Position numbers and translations under genes: made by a program
Notes under the pieces: generated by a model
What the model was told of the DNA's origin: nothing
Database searches by the model: none
Seen by the model: the letters and a program-made list of their open reading frames with translations, nothing else
Source of the DNA: Nansenia antarctica
Lineage: Eukaryota; Chordata; Actinopteri; Argentiniformes; Microstomatidae
Length of the DNA stretch: 64,000 bases
Assembly: GCA_963989245.1 (NCBI GenBank)
Contig: OZ022346.1
Span: 45,482,058 to 45,546,057, forward strand
Direction: 5' to 3'
Part shown: positions 26,541 through 38,507 of the stretch, in pieces
Layout of the letters: every line of letters begins with the position of its first letter
How positions within the stretch are numbered: the stretch's first letter is position 1

Positions 26541-26612
26541 CGTACGTGCGCGTGTGTGTGTGTGTTGATAACTCACGGGAACTGCTGTCTCCATCTGTAG
26601 TTAAAACTGGTC
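21342..26612 (-). CDS. Ig gene A: three-Ig GPI-type surface protein lacking its signal exon
   Basis: Exons: linker 26577-26612, Ig 25985-26227, Ig 25493-25747, Ig 21608-21856 and terminal GPI-type exon 21342-21457 (699 nt, junctions phase 1). The Ig exons carry CTAVCSPSC, CDADCRPSC.YTWEIGG and CTAKCTPSC.YIW, each with the strand-F cysteine. The terminal exon ends with the hydrophobic run LALILFAVTLPIVFSP and TGA, fitting a GPI-attachment signal. Near identity to gene B shows it is a tandem duplicate. A's homology to B stops 5' of the linker at about 26633, where Tc1-like sequence begins, and the signal-peptide exon present in B (36156-36210) is missing. Unless another 5' exon is used, A is unlikely to be exported. 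No premature stop is seen in the remaining exons. Confidence 0.72.
22292..22667 (-). mobile_element. tRNA-derived SINE, copy A
   Basis: On the minus strand it starts with a tRNA-like head (GGTGGTGTAGCGGTCTAAGC as A box, GGGTTCGAATCCCAG as B box), then a GC-rich body and a tail reading GGGTGAAAAAGGGGATAAAA. Flanks repeat CTAACAACCTGTTCTT (before about 22283 and after about 22667), a 16-bp target duplication. The same insertion is in copy B at about 32733-33109. Confidence 0.85.
23321..24413 (-). mobile_element. hAT element present only in copy A
   Basis: The 1093-bp element has ends CAGGGGCGG and CCGCCCCTG and an exact 8-bp target duplication CTGTCAAG at 23313-23320 and 24414-24421. Copy B has the single, uninterrupted CTGTCAAG (empty site near 33756). 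A minus-strand stretch near 24050-24175 starts MDIPKLFSTKQAP and ends at a GT donor after DDIDDVSG; this looks like a hAT transposase N-terminal exon. The catalytic part is missing, so the copy is non-autonomous. Confidence 0.93.
24421..24665. repeat. Cluster of a short TTATTACATTATCAG motif
   Basis: Six or more degenerate copies of a 15-bp motif (TTATTACATTATCAG) occur, mostly in one orientation, with inverted copies at the left side (TGTAATAAATTCCC). The arrangement resembles the subterminal repeats of a DNA transposon. A shorter version is in copy B (about 33765-33975). Class not determined. Confidence 0.5.
26485..26536. repeat. (GT)n microsatellite beside the linker exon
   Basis: GT dinucleotides lie about 40 bp from the donor of the linker exon. 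The array recurs in B (about 35769-35840), C (52629-52684) and D (63979 to the edge), so it is an ancestral part of the unit with changing length. Confidence 0.95.
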
Positions 26613-26633
26613 CTGCAAGTCCAAACAGTCTTT

Positions 26634-26821
26634 AGTTCAATACTTTTTTCTTGTTTCATTCCACTTTATTACACATAACTTTATTTATATATGTTTTCTT
26701 TTTGTCTGGATTGTTTGAGTTAATACCAAAGTCTGGTGCAAATTTCACTTGAATAGGCTCAATGGAAATACATTTACTGGACAAAATAATGATGTGTTCA
26801 ATACTTATTTCCCCCACTGTA
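26634..26821. mobile_element. Tc1-like terminus fragment at the right edge of copy A
   Basis: The segment ends TTCAATACTTATTTCCCCCACTG, matching a common fish Tc1-like terminus, and begins with a partial second TTCAATACTT right where homology to copy B stops. No transposase is present. It marks the breakpoint at which copy A lost its signal-peptide exon. Confidence 0.6.
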
Positions 26822-27276
26822 TATATCTGTCCTGTTGTGACATAAAGCAAACTTGTTTCTTTGTCTCACCTGGTAGCGAGGGGGACTGCATTGAAAAAAA
26901 ACCTGGAGGACAGGGAGAGATACACAGGCTCTGGTCAGAAACAACCCTTCAGGGGATCTCAGAGGATTCGATATGTAAACCAATATGGTGGTTGCTCCTT
27001 GATCCTCTCATAGACTTGGTGGAATTAATTTTCACAATCTTTCTTAATACCTATTCAATCCTTCTATATCTACACAAGTGTCTAGGGGTATAACGGCTCA
27101 GACATGTGATTCCAGAATGTAAAGGGTGTGATGTCACACTAACCCATGAGGAAGAGGAGGAGGAGGAGGAGGAAGAGGATGGCCTTCCACACTCCATTGG
27201 TCACTAATGCTGCAGGGGAGAGAGAAGAATGGGTTGAAGCTAATCTAAAATAATGCACATTAAGAACAAAGGAGGT

Positions 27277-27321
<45 letters not shown>

Positions 27322-27433
27322 ATTTACTTGGGAAAAAAAGCCTACGTGATGGGCCAGGATGTAGGTGTTCCGAGGAGAGGCCTCCTCTTCCTCGCCTTCC
27401 TCTGGCTCCTCTTCCTCCACCTCCCCCTGCATT

Positions 27434-28247
27434 GTTAATCGCGTTAATCCTGTCAAGCACGGCCCGTCCTGGAAGACCAACACAGCAGCCATCATCAAGA
27501 AGGCACAACAGCGGCTCTACTTCCTGAGAGTCCTCAGGAAATACCACCTCAAACAGGAGCTGCTTGTGACCTTCTACCGCTGCACAGTGGAGAGCATCCT
27601 CACCTACTGCATCTGCGTGTGGTTCTCCAGCTGCACAGCCGCAGAGAGGAAAGCGCTACAGAGAGTCGTGAGATCGGCCCAGAAGATCATCGGCGCCCCC
27701 CTCCCCTCTCTGGAAGAGCTGTACAACACACGCTGCCTCAGGAAGGCCTCCAAGATCTCCAGAGACCCATCCCACCCTGGGAACGAACACTTTGTTCGGC
27801 TGCCCTCGGGCAGGCGGTTCAGGACCATGTCCGCAAGGACAAATAGACTGAAGCTCAGCTTCTACCCTAGGGCCATTCAGGCCCTGAACACAGCAAAGAC
27901 CTAGGTTCTAGGCCCTGGACAATCTAGACAATTTGATGGCAGCTACTAGATTGTAATCAAGTGCAATACTGAAACACAACTGTGAACATTTCAAACCTGC
28001 AAACTGCGACACTTTAAATGAATGTAAATGAATTTATAGCATAGCATAGAGTACAGCACAGTGTTTTATTTGTATAGTATAGTATAGTGGATAGTGTATA
28101 TAGCCTTAATTTATGTAAACCAGCTCTTTTCCCTTCTTGTTTTTAGTATTTTTTTCTAGCACCAGGGGAGCCCCCCCTCCCAAATTTCGTTGTATGGTAC
28201 CTGTACTATATCAATGACAATAAAGACCATTCATTCATTCATTCATT
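27434..28247 (+). mobile_element. 5'-truncated non-LTR retrotransposon
   Basis: A plus-strand frame encodes the C-terminal part of a LINE reverse transcriptase ORF (WKTNTAAIIKKAQQRLYFLR, then LVTFYRCTVESILTYCICVW, LPSGRRFR..RTNRLKLSFYPRAI) and stops at about 27904. The 3' UTR ends AATAAAGACC followed by (ATTC)n at 28228-28247. The insertion divides an acidic coding exon on the opposite strand. Confidence 0.85.
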
Positions 28248-28321
28248 ATGAAGGCCTTCTTCATCTCTTCCACCTGGGAGAGACAAGACCGTTCAATAAC
28301 ATCCCATAGATGTTGTAAATG

Positions 28322-28575
28322 GTAAATGGTAATGGTAAATGGACTGCACTTATATAGCACCTTTTTTGCTGCTCCAAATCGCTTTACAACGGCCTCTCAT
28401 TCACCCATTCACACACACATTCACACACCAATAGCAGCAAGCTGCCATGCAAGGCGCTGGCCCGCTCACTGGGAGCAATTTTTTGGGGGTTCAGTGTCTT
28501 GCCCAAGGACACTTCTACATGTAGCCAGCCGGGGCTTGAACCGCTGATCTGCCAACCTTGTGATCATTAGATGGC
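28322..28575. mobile_element. SINE-like repeat with LINE-type 3' motif
   Basis: GGTAAATGG repeats lead into GGACTGCACTTATATAGCACC, then CTTGCCCAAGGACACTTC and a tRNA B-box-like GGGGCTTGAACCGCTGATC. These are common landmarks of teleost SINE/LINE tails. No target duplication was identified. Confidence 0.5.
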
Positions 28576-28688
28576 AATGGTGACAATACATTCATCGAGA
28601 GTTAGTTTTAAACACTGCTGTGAGAGACCGAGTGATCAGCAGCAGGGAGACATGCCAGATTCCCTTGCAGTTTCAGTTCAGTCCAGTG

Positions 28689-28690
<2 letters not shown>

Positions 28691-28736
<46 letters not shown>

Positions 28737-28737
28737 G

Positions 28738-28818
<81 letters not shown>
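28691..28818. repeat. (CA)n microsatellite
   Basis: CA dinucleotides interrupted by a short CG-containing stretch near 28732-28742. Open frames of THTHT and CVCVC across it are repeat artefacts. Confidence 0.97.
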
Positions 28819-28820
<2 letters not shown>

Positions 28821-28884
28821 TACTTACTAGTTCCTGGGCTGCTTCTTTCCATCGCCTGACGAAGACTCCTACGCAGCATCGCTG

Positions 28885-29580
28885 ATAGGAGAGAGAGATT
28901 GCAATTGCGTCTCGATTGTTTCATTTCAAATCCATTGTGGTGGCGTGCAGAACCAAAATTATGGAAATTGTGTCACTGTCCAAATATTATTTCCGGACCT
29001 AACTGTATGTGTGTGTGCGTCTGTTTTGTTTTATGATGTATGTGGTAATACAATGACAGTTTTTTACGGTCGCTAGGTCACCATGTTCAATACTGAAACC
29101 ACAGTTTCACAACTCTTCATGCAGTCTGCATTAGTAACACTCATGTTGGCCAATGACTTCATTCATGTCTCAAAAGAAGCTCGTTCAACCACAAAGAAAC
29201 GGAGAATTCCTTGTCGTGTGAGTCATTATAATTTTAATAAGAGCCAAAGCTAACGGGAGCTAATAGGGGCTAGCGGTAACTAACAGGAGACAGGTTTTCC
29301 AGCACAGAGGGCTGTTGTGTGTTAATCACAAGAAAATAAATAAATAAATGTAATTACAGGCCATGAGTTATGAGGCCAAACACACACTAACTAGTTTACA
29401 CAGATATTGGACTGTAAATAACGTTTGGTCCACATCATATTATCTACTAATAGGCTATTTACCTTCTCCATTCGTCTGCATGTTTGATGATCAACTGTAA
29501 AGCCGAATAGAATCTTCACAGTAATTTGAAAATAAATGTTTTGGAATGTTCGCGCGCATGATTAGAATGTTCATTCTATG
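28885..29580. other. No gene recognised between copies A and B
   Basis: Unique AT-rich sequence without a supportable exon. It ends at the left breakpoint of copy B, where homology to A (from 19158) starts abruptly after TTCATTCTATG. Confidence 0.5.
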
Positions 29581-30656
29581 GGTGTCCTAACTCTTTCCTC
29601 AGTAAGAATTGGCATCTTTGTGCATTTGTTAATGATAAATGATGACAAAGTTACATTTTCATCACCTTATCTATAGATATCTGTTCACACTACACACGAC
29701 CGGTAACCCAAGATTAAACTTGGGAAAGAGGTGAGTCCACTTGCTAGGTGGGTCCAAAAATGTACATGTATTGACACATGTATGTATTGAATATGTGTAG
29801 AAACATGAATGCATTGTGTTACAGTGTATGCTCTGTGTACATTGTTTGCAATATGTATTGTATTTCTACGGTATGTACATAAGGCAGGGTGTGTGCATGT
29901 GCTCAATGATCTGCATACAATGACAAAGGTTCTTAATATATTTTCCTTTTATTTTAGAATAAACTTTACTCCATGAGAGACAAATACTATAGATGCCATG
30001 TCAATAAATCAAACAAATAAATGTTAATACAGATCAGCTAGTGTGTGGTGCAAGATTGAACATTTTATTAGTGATAATCAACAACAAGACTAGTCGATGA
30101 TTGATGTTTACACATACAGTATGTTGATTACATTTATGCTCCATACATACAAATTCTGGGGGCCCCTCATCTTTTGTGAAGTATATAATTGCTATACCTC
30201 AGAAGATATGTGAACACATTACTCAAATACAAACCCTTCTATTGGAACTATTGCTATTAACTATTAATTAATGGTTATTAACTGTTTTATATGATATTTG
30301 TTTAGAAAGTAATATTGGAATTACAATTCACTGAAACAGATTCAAACACATTCACGGTTTTTCTTTATGATTTATTATTGTTATTCTTCAGACAGACACC
30401 TCTTTGGGGGTATATTAATTGAGTGAAGAATGAATCCATATAACACCAATTAGTCAGGGTGAATCTAATATCTAAATAGTTGTTGTTGTCGCTCTGTGCC
30501 CTTCACAGAGACAGAAAGCTGCATCCTTCATCTCCATCTCCATCTCAAGTCTTCGTGCTGAAAAGGTCAAACACATCACAGGGGCATGTTACTGAATTGA
30601 TCCATGAAATACATTCTTGATTATATATCTAAGGCACACATGATCACATCAAGTGA

Positions 30657-30792
<136 letters not shown>

Positions 30793-31256
30793 TTTCCCAT
30801 TGACGTTCAAATATTCGGGCAAGCCTTTCTACTTCACTTATCATCAGCAAATATGGTTGATTGGATTAAATTAGATTAGATTCAACTTCATTGTCATTGC
30901 AGAGTACAACTACCAGACAATGAAATGCAGTTAAATGCATCTAACCAGAAGTGCAAATATTGATATAGCTCAAAGACCTGCTAGTGTATCGTATTACAGT
31001 ATAAGTAGTATAACTATAGAATATGTACAGTTATTAAATAATGAGTATAGTATGATATGTACAGTAGGTAGTAGGAATAAGAGATGGATAACAATAAGCT
31101 ATGTCCAGTTGTGGTATGCGGGCGATAGGTATAGTCCATATATGTAGATGTTTAATTAGAGACTAATATGAAAAATTAGGTATGATATGTGATATATGAA
31201 ATATGTGTAAAAATATGCCATGTGCAAATGTATATTAGTGCAAACAACAGTAGTGC

Positions 31257-31552
31257 TAATAATACTAATACTACTACTACTAATAATACATTTTATGTAT
31301 GGGCGCCTTTCAAGGCTCTCAAGGACACCTTACAAGACATAGTTAAAACCACATTATAAAATCAACAAAGCAAAGTCAAATAAAAACAGCAAAGTCAGAT
31401 ATAACAACAAACTAAACACAGTAGATCAAACCAAATTATGCCATTGTGAAAAGGTGTGTTTTAAGACTGGATTTGAAAGTGGAGAGAGTGTCAATATTAC
31501 GTCTGTCAGGTGGCAGAGAGTTCCAGACTAAGACTAAATTGAGTGTCCACCG
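31257..31552 (-). mobile_element. LINE 3'-end fragment, copy B
   Basis: Same insertion as at 20815-21110 in copy A, so it predates the A/B duplication. It is absent at the matching place in C (about 45590) and D (about 61555). Confidence 0.65.
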
Positions 31553-31785
31553 TGACCAGGGGTATGTGCAAACATCATGACATCATGATATGACATCATG
31601 ATATGGGAGGCTCTGCTAGCTCCTTATCTATAGGTCACACATAGAACTACTGGTTGGCTTGAATGAGGTAATAATAGCCAAATAATGTGTGTTGACTTTT
31701 TGAATGAGGTGTGTTCAAGTTATCATGACTGCCACATAGCATGACGCAGGACTCACCTCCCTGTACAGTGCTGCCCTCTTCTGGT

Positions 31786-34700
31786 TCATGGTGAAAATAC
31801 GATGGGAAGTGTGACTGCAAACAGAATCAGTGCTAAAGTCTGTTTGACTTGTGTGGCCATGGATCTGTGCGACGGATCTGCACGTATGGAACTGCCTGTG
31901 TCTGTGAGTACAAAATTACACAAGAAACAAGACATTAGGACAGGCATTAGGCCCATATATACCACAGCATTATGAATACATAATGGGAATAAACTCCTAC
32001 TAAAGACTTGTGTTGTGTTAACCCTTTAGATCATGGGAGATTCTACTCTACCTTCCACCCGCATGGTCTTGGTGACCACAGTTGCTGTCATTGAGACAGT
32101 GTTCTGTGCCTCACACAGGATCATCTGTGACTTAACACGTTTCACGACCGTGATTTCCATCGTTTCGCCGTGAACCGTGTGACCGTCAACGGTCCAGATA
32201 TAGTTACAAGAGGGGGTGCATTTGGCAGTGCACAGAAACCTGGACTTTATCCCGACCGTAACGTGATCTGGGCCTACGATGTGGGTCTCTGATGGACCAG
32301 CTGTGAGGAGACAAGATTATTCTTTTACCCAACCATCATCATTTTAGGATAAGGATAATGTTGTCGGCCTGCATTCCCCCAACAATACTTCCAACAAATC
32401 ATATTGTTATCTGGCCCTTAAAGAACATGGTTTGACACAGAATGGAGGGAGTGTGATCTCTCTAAGCAGTGGCAGGCCATGCATTTTACACATAGGCCTT
32501 CAGTGATCCTCCCACAATGAAACCACCCCCAAATAACCTCACCACAATGTTAACGCAAGAAACTATTGTAATTGAAGACAGCGACCCCATATTTACATTG
32601 ACTGGTTAGCATGAAAGTTGACGCTGGGGTCATCAAAATGAACAGCAATGACACCCATGGTTTCGGTACTTAACTCCCCAAAACACTTACAACATAAACA
32701 GAAACAATTACTAACAACCTGTTCTTTTTTTTTTCAGATTTTATCCCCTTTTTCACCCAATTTGGTAGCCAATTGAACCCAACCTAGCATCCAATTATCC
32801 CCTGCCTATTGCATAGGATCCGCCGCACGACCCCGTGGCCGGCAGTCCCAGAGGAGGCCGCCAGGCAGACTAGCTGACTGGCTCCTCGAGCCCAGCACCG
32901 TTATTCCGGCACCTAGGGGGCGCTGTTGCGCGACGGATCCTTGTCCGGAAATACTCCTATACCCGCCCTCGGGAGCGGCAGCCCAATATGCCGCTCCCCG
33001 TGTGTGCCCCAGCCATATCCGGATCTGGCGAGCTGGGATTCGAACCCAGTCCCCGGTGGGCAGCATGCACTAGTGGCCAGTGCTTAGACCGCTACACCAC
33101 CGTGGGGCTCTAACAACCTGTTCTTATCGTATTTTTTAGGTTTTCTGCCCGAAATGACATGCCCACAGTGAATATAGAATATCTCCACAATCACAAGGGC
33201 CTTCATAATGATCTTGGTATCACATGAAAGCTAACACCTGTGGGGTGACTGTAGAAGTGTCAGAATCAAAATATATGTTACTGTGTCAGAGTAAATAGAG
33301 CTAGAACATTGTGAAAAATCTCAAATTCACTCTCCGCCTAAAAAAAACAACAGCTTTTAGAGTGAATATCAGCTTGGAAACCTGACTGAATAAGCCCAAA
33401 TCATCTAGGAATCAGTACGGTATTGTGTGTGGATTGATGGCAAATTATTTAAATTTAATTCATTTTAAATTGAGGCTATAATACAACGAAATGTGGAAAA
33501 ACTGAAGGGGTCTGAATACTTTCCGCACCCACTGTATACCCTCCTCAAATGAAGAGTTACCAAAGGTTTTGTTCATGTCCCTGAGTAATCTGCACATATG
33601 CAAGTCTGTCATTTAACCAGTAGTCATTCTGTTATTTCAAATCCAGTGTAAATAAGATTCTTAGATTCTTAAATCCAGCGTATACAACAGTCTTAGATTC
33701 CTAAAAAACTCAATGTAGAACTCTGGATTGAAAACGAACATAGTATTACATTATCTGTCAAGTATTACATTATCAGTTAAAAAAAGAAATGACCCACCTG
33801 AAAGTGTAATAAATTCCCAATAAAATGTTATTACAATATCAGTCAGGTTATTTTATGACATTATTGGTAAATTATTACATTATTGGGTTTTATTACATTT
33901 TCGATGGAGTTAAGTGGACATTTTATTACATTATCAGGCGTTATTACATTATCAGGAAATTATTACATTATAGGGTGCTACAAGGACCAATGATATGGAA
34001 ATTCGGGGGTTGAAACCAAGCATGCTAAGAGCGTCTCACTCGCTCACTTTTTACCGGTCTAATAATAGACCGCTTTTGACGTTTAGAATGGAATCTAATG
34101 AATCGTTTGCGACATCGATGAACATTATTGATAAAGGTAAGCTCTTTATATCTGTTATATTAAACATAGACCCAAATCTCGGGTCACCGGTGTCGCGGTG
34201 GATAAGAACAGGTTTTAACAACACTGATCAAACATGCAACACTTGCATAGGACATTTAAAATTTAATAACATAACTCTCATAACATAACTCTGAAGTCTG
34301 AATACAATGCATGCTGGGAAACAGGAAGGCACAGTGTTAACTGTGTAGCCCCGTCGCTACAATACGTTTTAATGTGTTTTAGAGCTGAAAATGTTGACGC
34401 ATGCTCCTAGACGGCTAGGCCAGCTAGAAGGCTACGGCGTGACAAACAATACGGCCAACATGGCAACTTCCAAATCTGATTGGTTAAAGAAAATGATGAT
34501 CAAAAACATTGACCCCAGTTGCTTCAGCAGCAAAGCGGATTCACTCGAAATTCTCAAGGCCTCAAGGCCAGATTTTTCACCCAGAGACAGCACAGGATCT
34601 GACAGGAAAATCTGATTGGATAAAAGCTAATTTATATGAGCTGCACTGGAAGCAGCACAACCGAGGGAGAGAGTAGCAATGAAATGACGTTAATAAACTG

Positions 34701-35765
34701 ATGGGTACGAACTTAAATACATATAAATATCAAATTATTAAAAAAGCCTGACTCTGTCTCGAAGTCAGTAACCTACTTGTCAAAGGTATGGTCCTGGTTG
34801 CCGTGGCATAGAGGCCTGACACACTGTGGATGGCCTTGCAGGTCAGGGTCTTAGAGGTGGACAACTCTTGGGGGGTTACAGTAATCTTGTTCCCCGATCC
34901 ACTAAACCATTTGCCCCCAATCTCCCAGGTGTAGCTGCAGGAAGGACGGCAGTCAGCGTCGCACTGGAAGCTGTGTGGCTCCCCTGGTGTCATCAGCTCA
35001 GAGCCTGTGATGTTCATGTTGGCTGGTCCAGCTAAAATGAGAAACAAATCCACATGCAGCAAGTTGAGAATACCGACTTTACCAACTTTACACGAAACAA
35101 TGTCTAAATATCAACATACAAAACATTTGAGTGTTCACCAATTTGTGGTTACAATTTTACTCAGAGCTATGCTCAGAAAATCATCAAATGTACAGTATAT
35201 AAAACCAGAGTCCTCTTGATACTGCATATCACTTTATCAGGTGTCACCAAAACCAACAAACAACCCACCTAGAACCTGTAGTGTCTTTCTTACTGTGACA
35301 TTCCCATAGGTATTGTGTGCAGTGCATGTCACGGTCAAGGACTCCGCCAAGGGGGGAACAGAGAATGCCAGCTCGTTGCCCTGCTCACTCTGCCCATCCA
35401 GGCTCATGGTGTAGCTACACGAGGGAGAGCAGACAGCAGTACACCCTACGCTGCCTGGCACTCCCACCGTCACATAGTCAGGTCCGACGATGGTTACTTC
35501 TGAGGGGCCGTCTGAACATAGCAAAGCAAAACCATGACCATGTACCAATGTTAGAAGGCTTTTAGGACAAACCAACTATTGTACTTAAGCAAACAACTGT
35601 GATTGAATAAAATAAGCATTTAAGCATTTCAAATAGACTATATACTGACTTAAAGACTGACACTTAGCAACACCAGTACTATCCAGGCCCTACAACTATT
35701 CTAATCCAGTAGACACAATAAAATACATTATTGAAACTGAAACAGATCTTTACTATGCGTGCGCA

Positions 35766-35807
<42 letters not shown>

Positions 35808-36210
35808 CGTACGTGCGCGTGTGTGTGTGTGTGTGTGTTGATAACTCACGGGAACTGCGGTCTCCATCTGTAGTTAAAACTGGTCCTGCAAGTCCAAACA
35901 GTCTTTAGTCAACCCATTATAATACACCGATTATGTAAGTTCATAACATTAAAAAAAAAATAGTCAAACACAGAAACGGTGTGACTCCCAAAGATTAATC
36001 TCATCAGACCTTGAAAGAATACACGGTTACAGTACAGAAAGTGTTAAAGACACACAGTCCCTCGAACTGACGTTCAGCACCTCTGAGTAGACAACATTAT
36101 TTTGCTTATCAGCCGACATCCACAACAAACCTGTACCCCCGATTTCCCATATTACCTGCAAAGAAGGAAAGTAGTAGAAACAGATGGAGTAGGGTGTGTG
36201 TATCCTTCAT
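31786..36210 (-). CDS. Ig gene B: complete three-Ig GPI-type surface protein
   Basis: Six exons join to 954 nt (317 codons plus stop), junctions phase 1: signal peptide 36156-36210 (MKDTHTLLHLFLLLSFFAG), linker 35850-35885 (PVLTTDGD then a Ser-rich end), Ig 35269-35511, Ig 34777-35031, Ig 32052-32300, and terminal exon 31786-31901. Each Ig exon starts GP(S/A) and has a strand-B cysteine with two further cysteines in C-x3-C-x3-C spacing followed by .Y(T/I)(W/M). The extra pair may form a second disulfide. The last exon has a polar stalk followed by LALILFAVTLPIVFSP at the very C-terminus, as in GPI-anchored proteins, so the product is predicted on the outer face of the plasma membrane. The exon continues past the stop to a donor at 31757. 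The layout resembles CEACAM-type molecules; orthology is not established. This is the cleanest copy. Confidence 0.85.
32733..33109 (-). mobile_element. tRNA-derived SINE, copy B
   Basis: Duplicate of the SINE at 22292-22667 with the same flanking CTAACAACCTGTTCTT repeat. It differs from its twin by a few substitutions and a short indel in the T-run. Confidence 0.85.
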
Positions 36211-37112
36211 TGTCTCACAGAAATGGACTGAGTTGTCTGGGCACCAGGAAATGTACAACTGCTGTAGGCTGACTCACATAGACAGAGAAGGCAAACAGTC
36301 CTTATCAGGGAGACCTGACAGCAAGCTGACCTGCCCTCTGAGTGTTATTGAATAGGCATGTCACACAATAGGTTGAGATTGAGCAAGTCTGATTCACTGT
36401 ACATTCATGTAGACACCAGTTTACGGTAGCTACAGAAGAGGTGGATCCAGTTCACTGCTTTTAATCCGACCACTAGAGGCAGAGAACTTCTCTGAAAGAA
36501 GCCCTTCTGCATGTGATACACGCATGTTGGAGTTTCAAGACAATACCAAATCTATGCAATGCATGTTAATTATGATGTACATTAAACATTATGATCTGAC
36601 ATCAATTGTCTCTTGTGTTTTAAGTAATATTGTACCTATAGTGTAGCTTATCACCTGGTTCCACTTCCTGGCTTTCACCAGAATCTCTTATCAAAAGTCA
36701 AATAGTGTGTGATGGTGTTATGCCATTTGATCTTTTCTCTGTTGTTAATTTCACACCTTACAGTTGTGTTGGGAATTTACTCTGGCTTAAGCTTCGGGTA
36801 TACCTGACTGCATTATTGCTGTGCCGAAGTTGTGTTACATTTTAATCACAAATGGACTTGATTTGGGCCATGGGTTTTCAATGTATTGAATTACGTTATG
36901 TGTTTGTGTGTGTGCATAACTATTGCACTCGGTGTCAGTGGATGGTAGAGGTAGTATTTTAATAAAGTGACTGTGTGCAAAAGGTTAGTTTCTGTACGTG
37001 AGGTGTACTTAGGGATAAATAGTCACTTGCCCTCACTTTATAAGCCTGGTCGCCTGGGGGAAGTAGCTGTTGGTAAGCCTCTGAGTTTCAGCCCCGAGGC
37101 TACAGAAGATGT
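36211..37112 (-). promoter_or_regulatory. Conserved 5' flank of Ig genes B and C
   Basis: The sequence upstream of the gene B signal exon matches the region upstream of gene C (57178-58139) through about 0.9 kb, apart from a long (GT)n expansion in C. Equal position relative to both start codons makes it the likely promoter block. No core element could be named with confidence. Confidence 0.45.
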
Positions 37113-37429
37113 ATTTCTATGATATGTACATAAGGCAGGGTGTGTGCATCTGCTCAATGACCTGCATACAATGACAAAGGTTCTCCCAAAAAATAAATAT
37201 GTCTTAGCATGAACATTACTCCATGAGAGACAAATACTAATATAAATCAAACAAATACCTTTTCATACACACCAGCTTAAAGTGTGTGGTGCAAGATTGA
37301 GAATTAGTGATGTTATTAGTGATAATCAACAACAAGACTAACCAAAGTCGATGATTGATTGTGTCTAAACGTTTACACATAGAGTATGTTTATTACATTT
37401 ATGCTCCATACATACATACGTACATACAT

Positions 37430-38257
37430 ACGTCATTTGATCACCGTTCGGACACTATTTTTCTTAAGTATATAAACACCAGTATATTCCACGTAACCAC
37501 ATATGCCCATCTTTTTCTCAAAGTATATGATCACCAGTATACTCCATTAAATGATAACCATAATTGACATTATTAATTATATATATATACATATAATTAA
37601 TCATTACTGTCATTCCCCCTCAAGATACAGTCATGTGGACAGAGGAGGGAGAGAACAGGTTAATGATAAGGAGACGGCTGCTACGAGGAGCTTTGGGCCG
37701 TGCACAGTGTCCCTGTGTGGGAGCACTGGTACAGCTTGAGCATCTTCAGGCCTTAAGAAACAGGTCAGGATCATACAGCATAGACCTGTTAGCCCTATAT
37801 TGCTCTCAGCAGGGCAAGGACGGGGTTAGAACCCTGCCCATAACTATAACAAACAGAAAAGATTAAAAAAAACAATGAAACAAAAAGCTTGCTTCCAATG
37901 GTTCATCCAAAGGTTTTTTTTGTGCTAAATTGCTTATGAGTTATGTGTACCCCAAAAAAGCATGTCCTGTGGTAGTGTGGTAGTCTATCTTAATAGACAT
38001 ATGCATCCATGTTTATATTTCATGGGTTTTTAAGATACAGTATAAATCAGTATATGATCAGTAATAATCCATTAGTGTCTAAATATATATATATATATAT
38101 ATTATTGGTATTAACATCTAGCTAACTTAGTATTAACATCTAACTAACTTGGTATTGGTATCTAATATCGTTTCTATAACCCTGTAACTCTATATCAGTA
38201 GTGTAGTTCTCCGTGTCTCCATAAGAGGCACTAGTCTGGGTTGTTTGCATACAGACA
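37430..38257. other. No gene recognised; start of inserted block
   Basis: AT-rich sequence with TATATA runs (37577-37592, 38083-38103). No coding exon is supported. It belongs to the block that separates the two parts of copy C. Confidence 0.45.
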
Positions 38258-38366
38258 TGTCCCCCAAGGATCCGTACTCGGACCCACCCTCTTCACCCTG
38301 TACATGTTACCCCTCGGCCGTGTCATTAGCAAGCATGGTATCCCCTACCATTGCTATGCTGACGAC
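38258..38366 (+). mobile_element. Short internal L2 reverse-transcriptase fragment
   Basis: The 109 bp match the LINE at 42656-42764 with one mismatch seen, covering the codons for QGSVLGPTLFTLYMLPLGR through YADD. Neither LINE end is present, so it is not a normal truncated insertion. It ends exactly where CAGTGTTGGGCAATATTACT begins. Confidence 0.85.
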
Positions 38367-38507
38367 CAGTGTTGGGCAATATTACTTAGTAGAGTAATAT
38401 ATTAGTTATTACATATTACTCCTTAGGAAAGTAATATCCTTATATTACTTATTACTTGGAATCAAGAGTAATAATATTACTTTACTTTTATATTACATAT
38501 TACTTTC
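38367..38507. mobile_element. One terminus of a hAT-like repeat
   Basis: CAGTGTTGGGCAATATTACT followed by repeated ATTACTTAGTA-type motifs is a common hAT-type MITE end in fish. The opposite terminus is not found near by; the sequence passes directly into the gatad2a-like ORF, to which it supplies the stop codon. Confidence 0.5.

Larger units (their letters stand above)
27144..28881 (-). pseudogene. Unrecognised acidic protein gene fragment split by a LINE
   Basis: Minus-strand candidate exons: 28828-28881 (reads FVRRWKEAAQEL in phase 0, donor gtaagt), then 28248-28273 (acceptor CCCAG, VEEMKKAF) which continues after the LINE at 27346-27432 (MQGEVEEEEPEEGEEEEAS, donor gtaggc), and a hydrophobic segment at 27144-27209 (KAILFLLLLLLFLMG, donor gttagt). 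The first two join into one continuous frame if the LINE is removed, so they look like one former gene with an acidic helical stretch. The last segment is out of phase with them. I do not recognise the family. It lies between Ig copies A and B. Confidence 0.4.

Noticed and set aside
28571..28924. Long THTHTH / CVCVCV open frames on both strands
   Set aside because: Produced by (CA)n microsatellites; the same applies near 20240, 30650, 57860 and 59530-59780.
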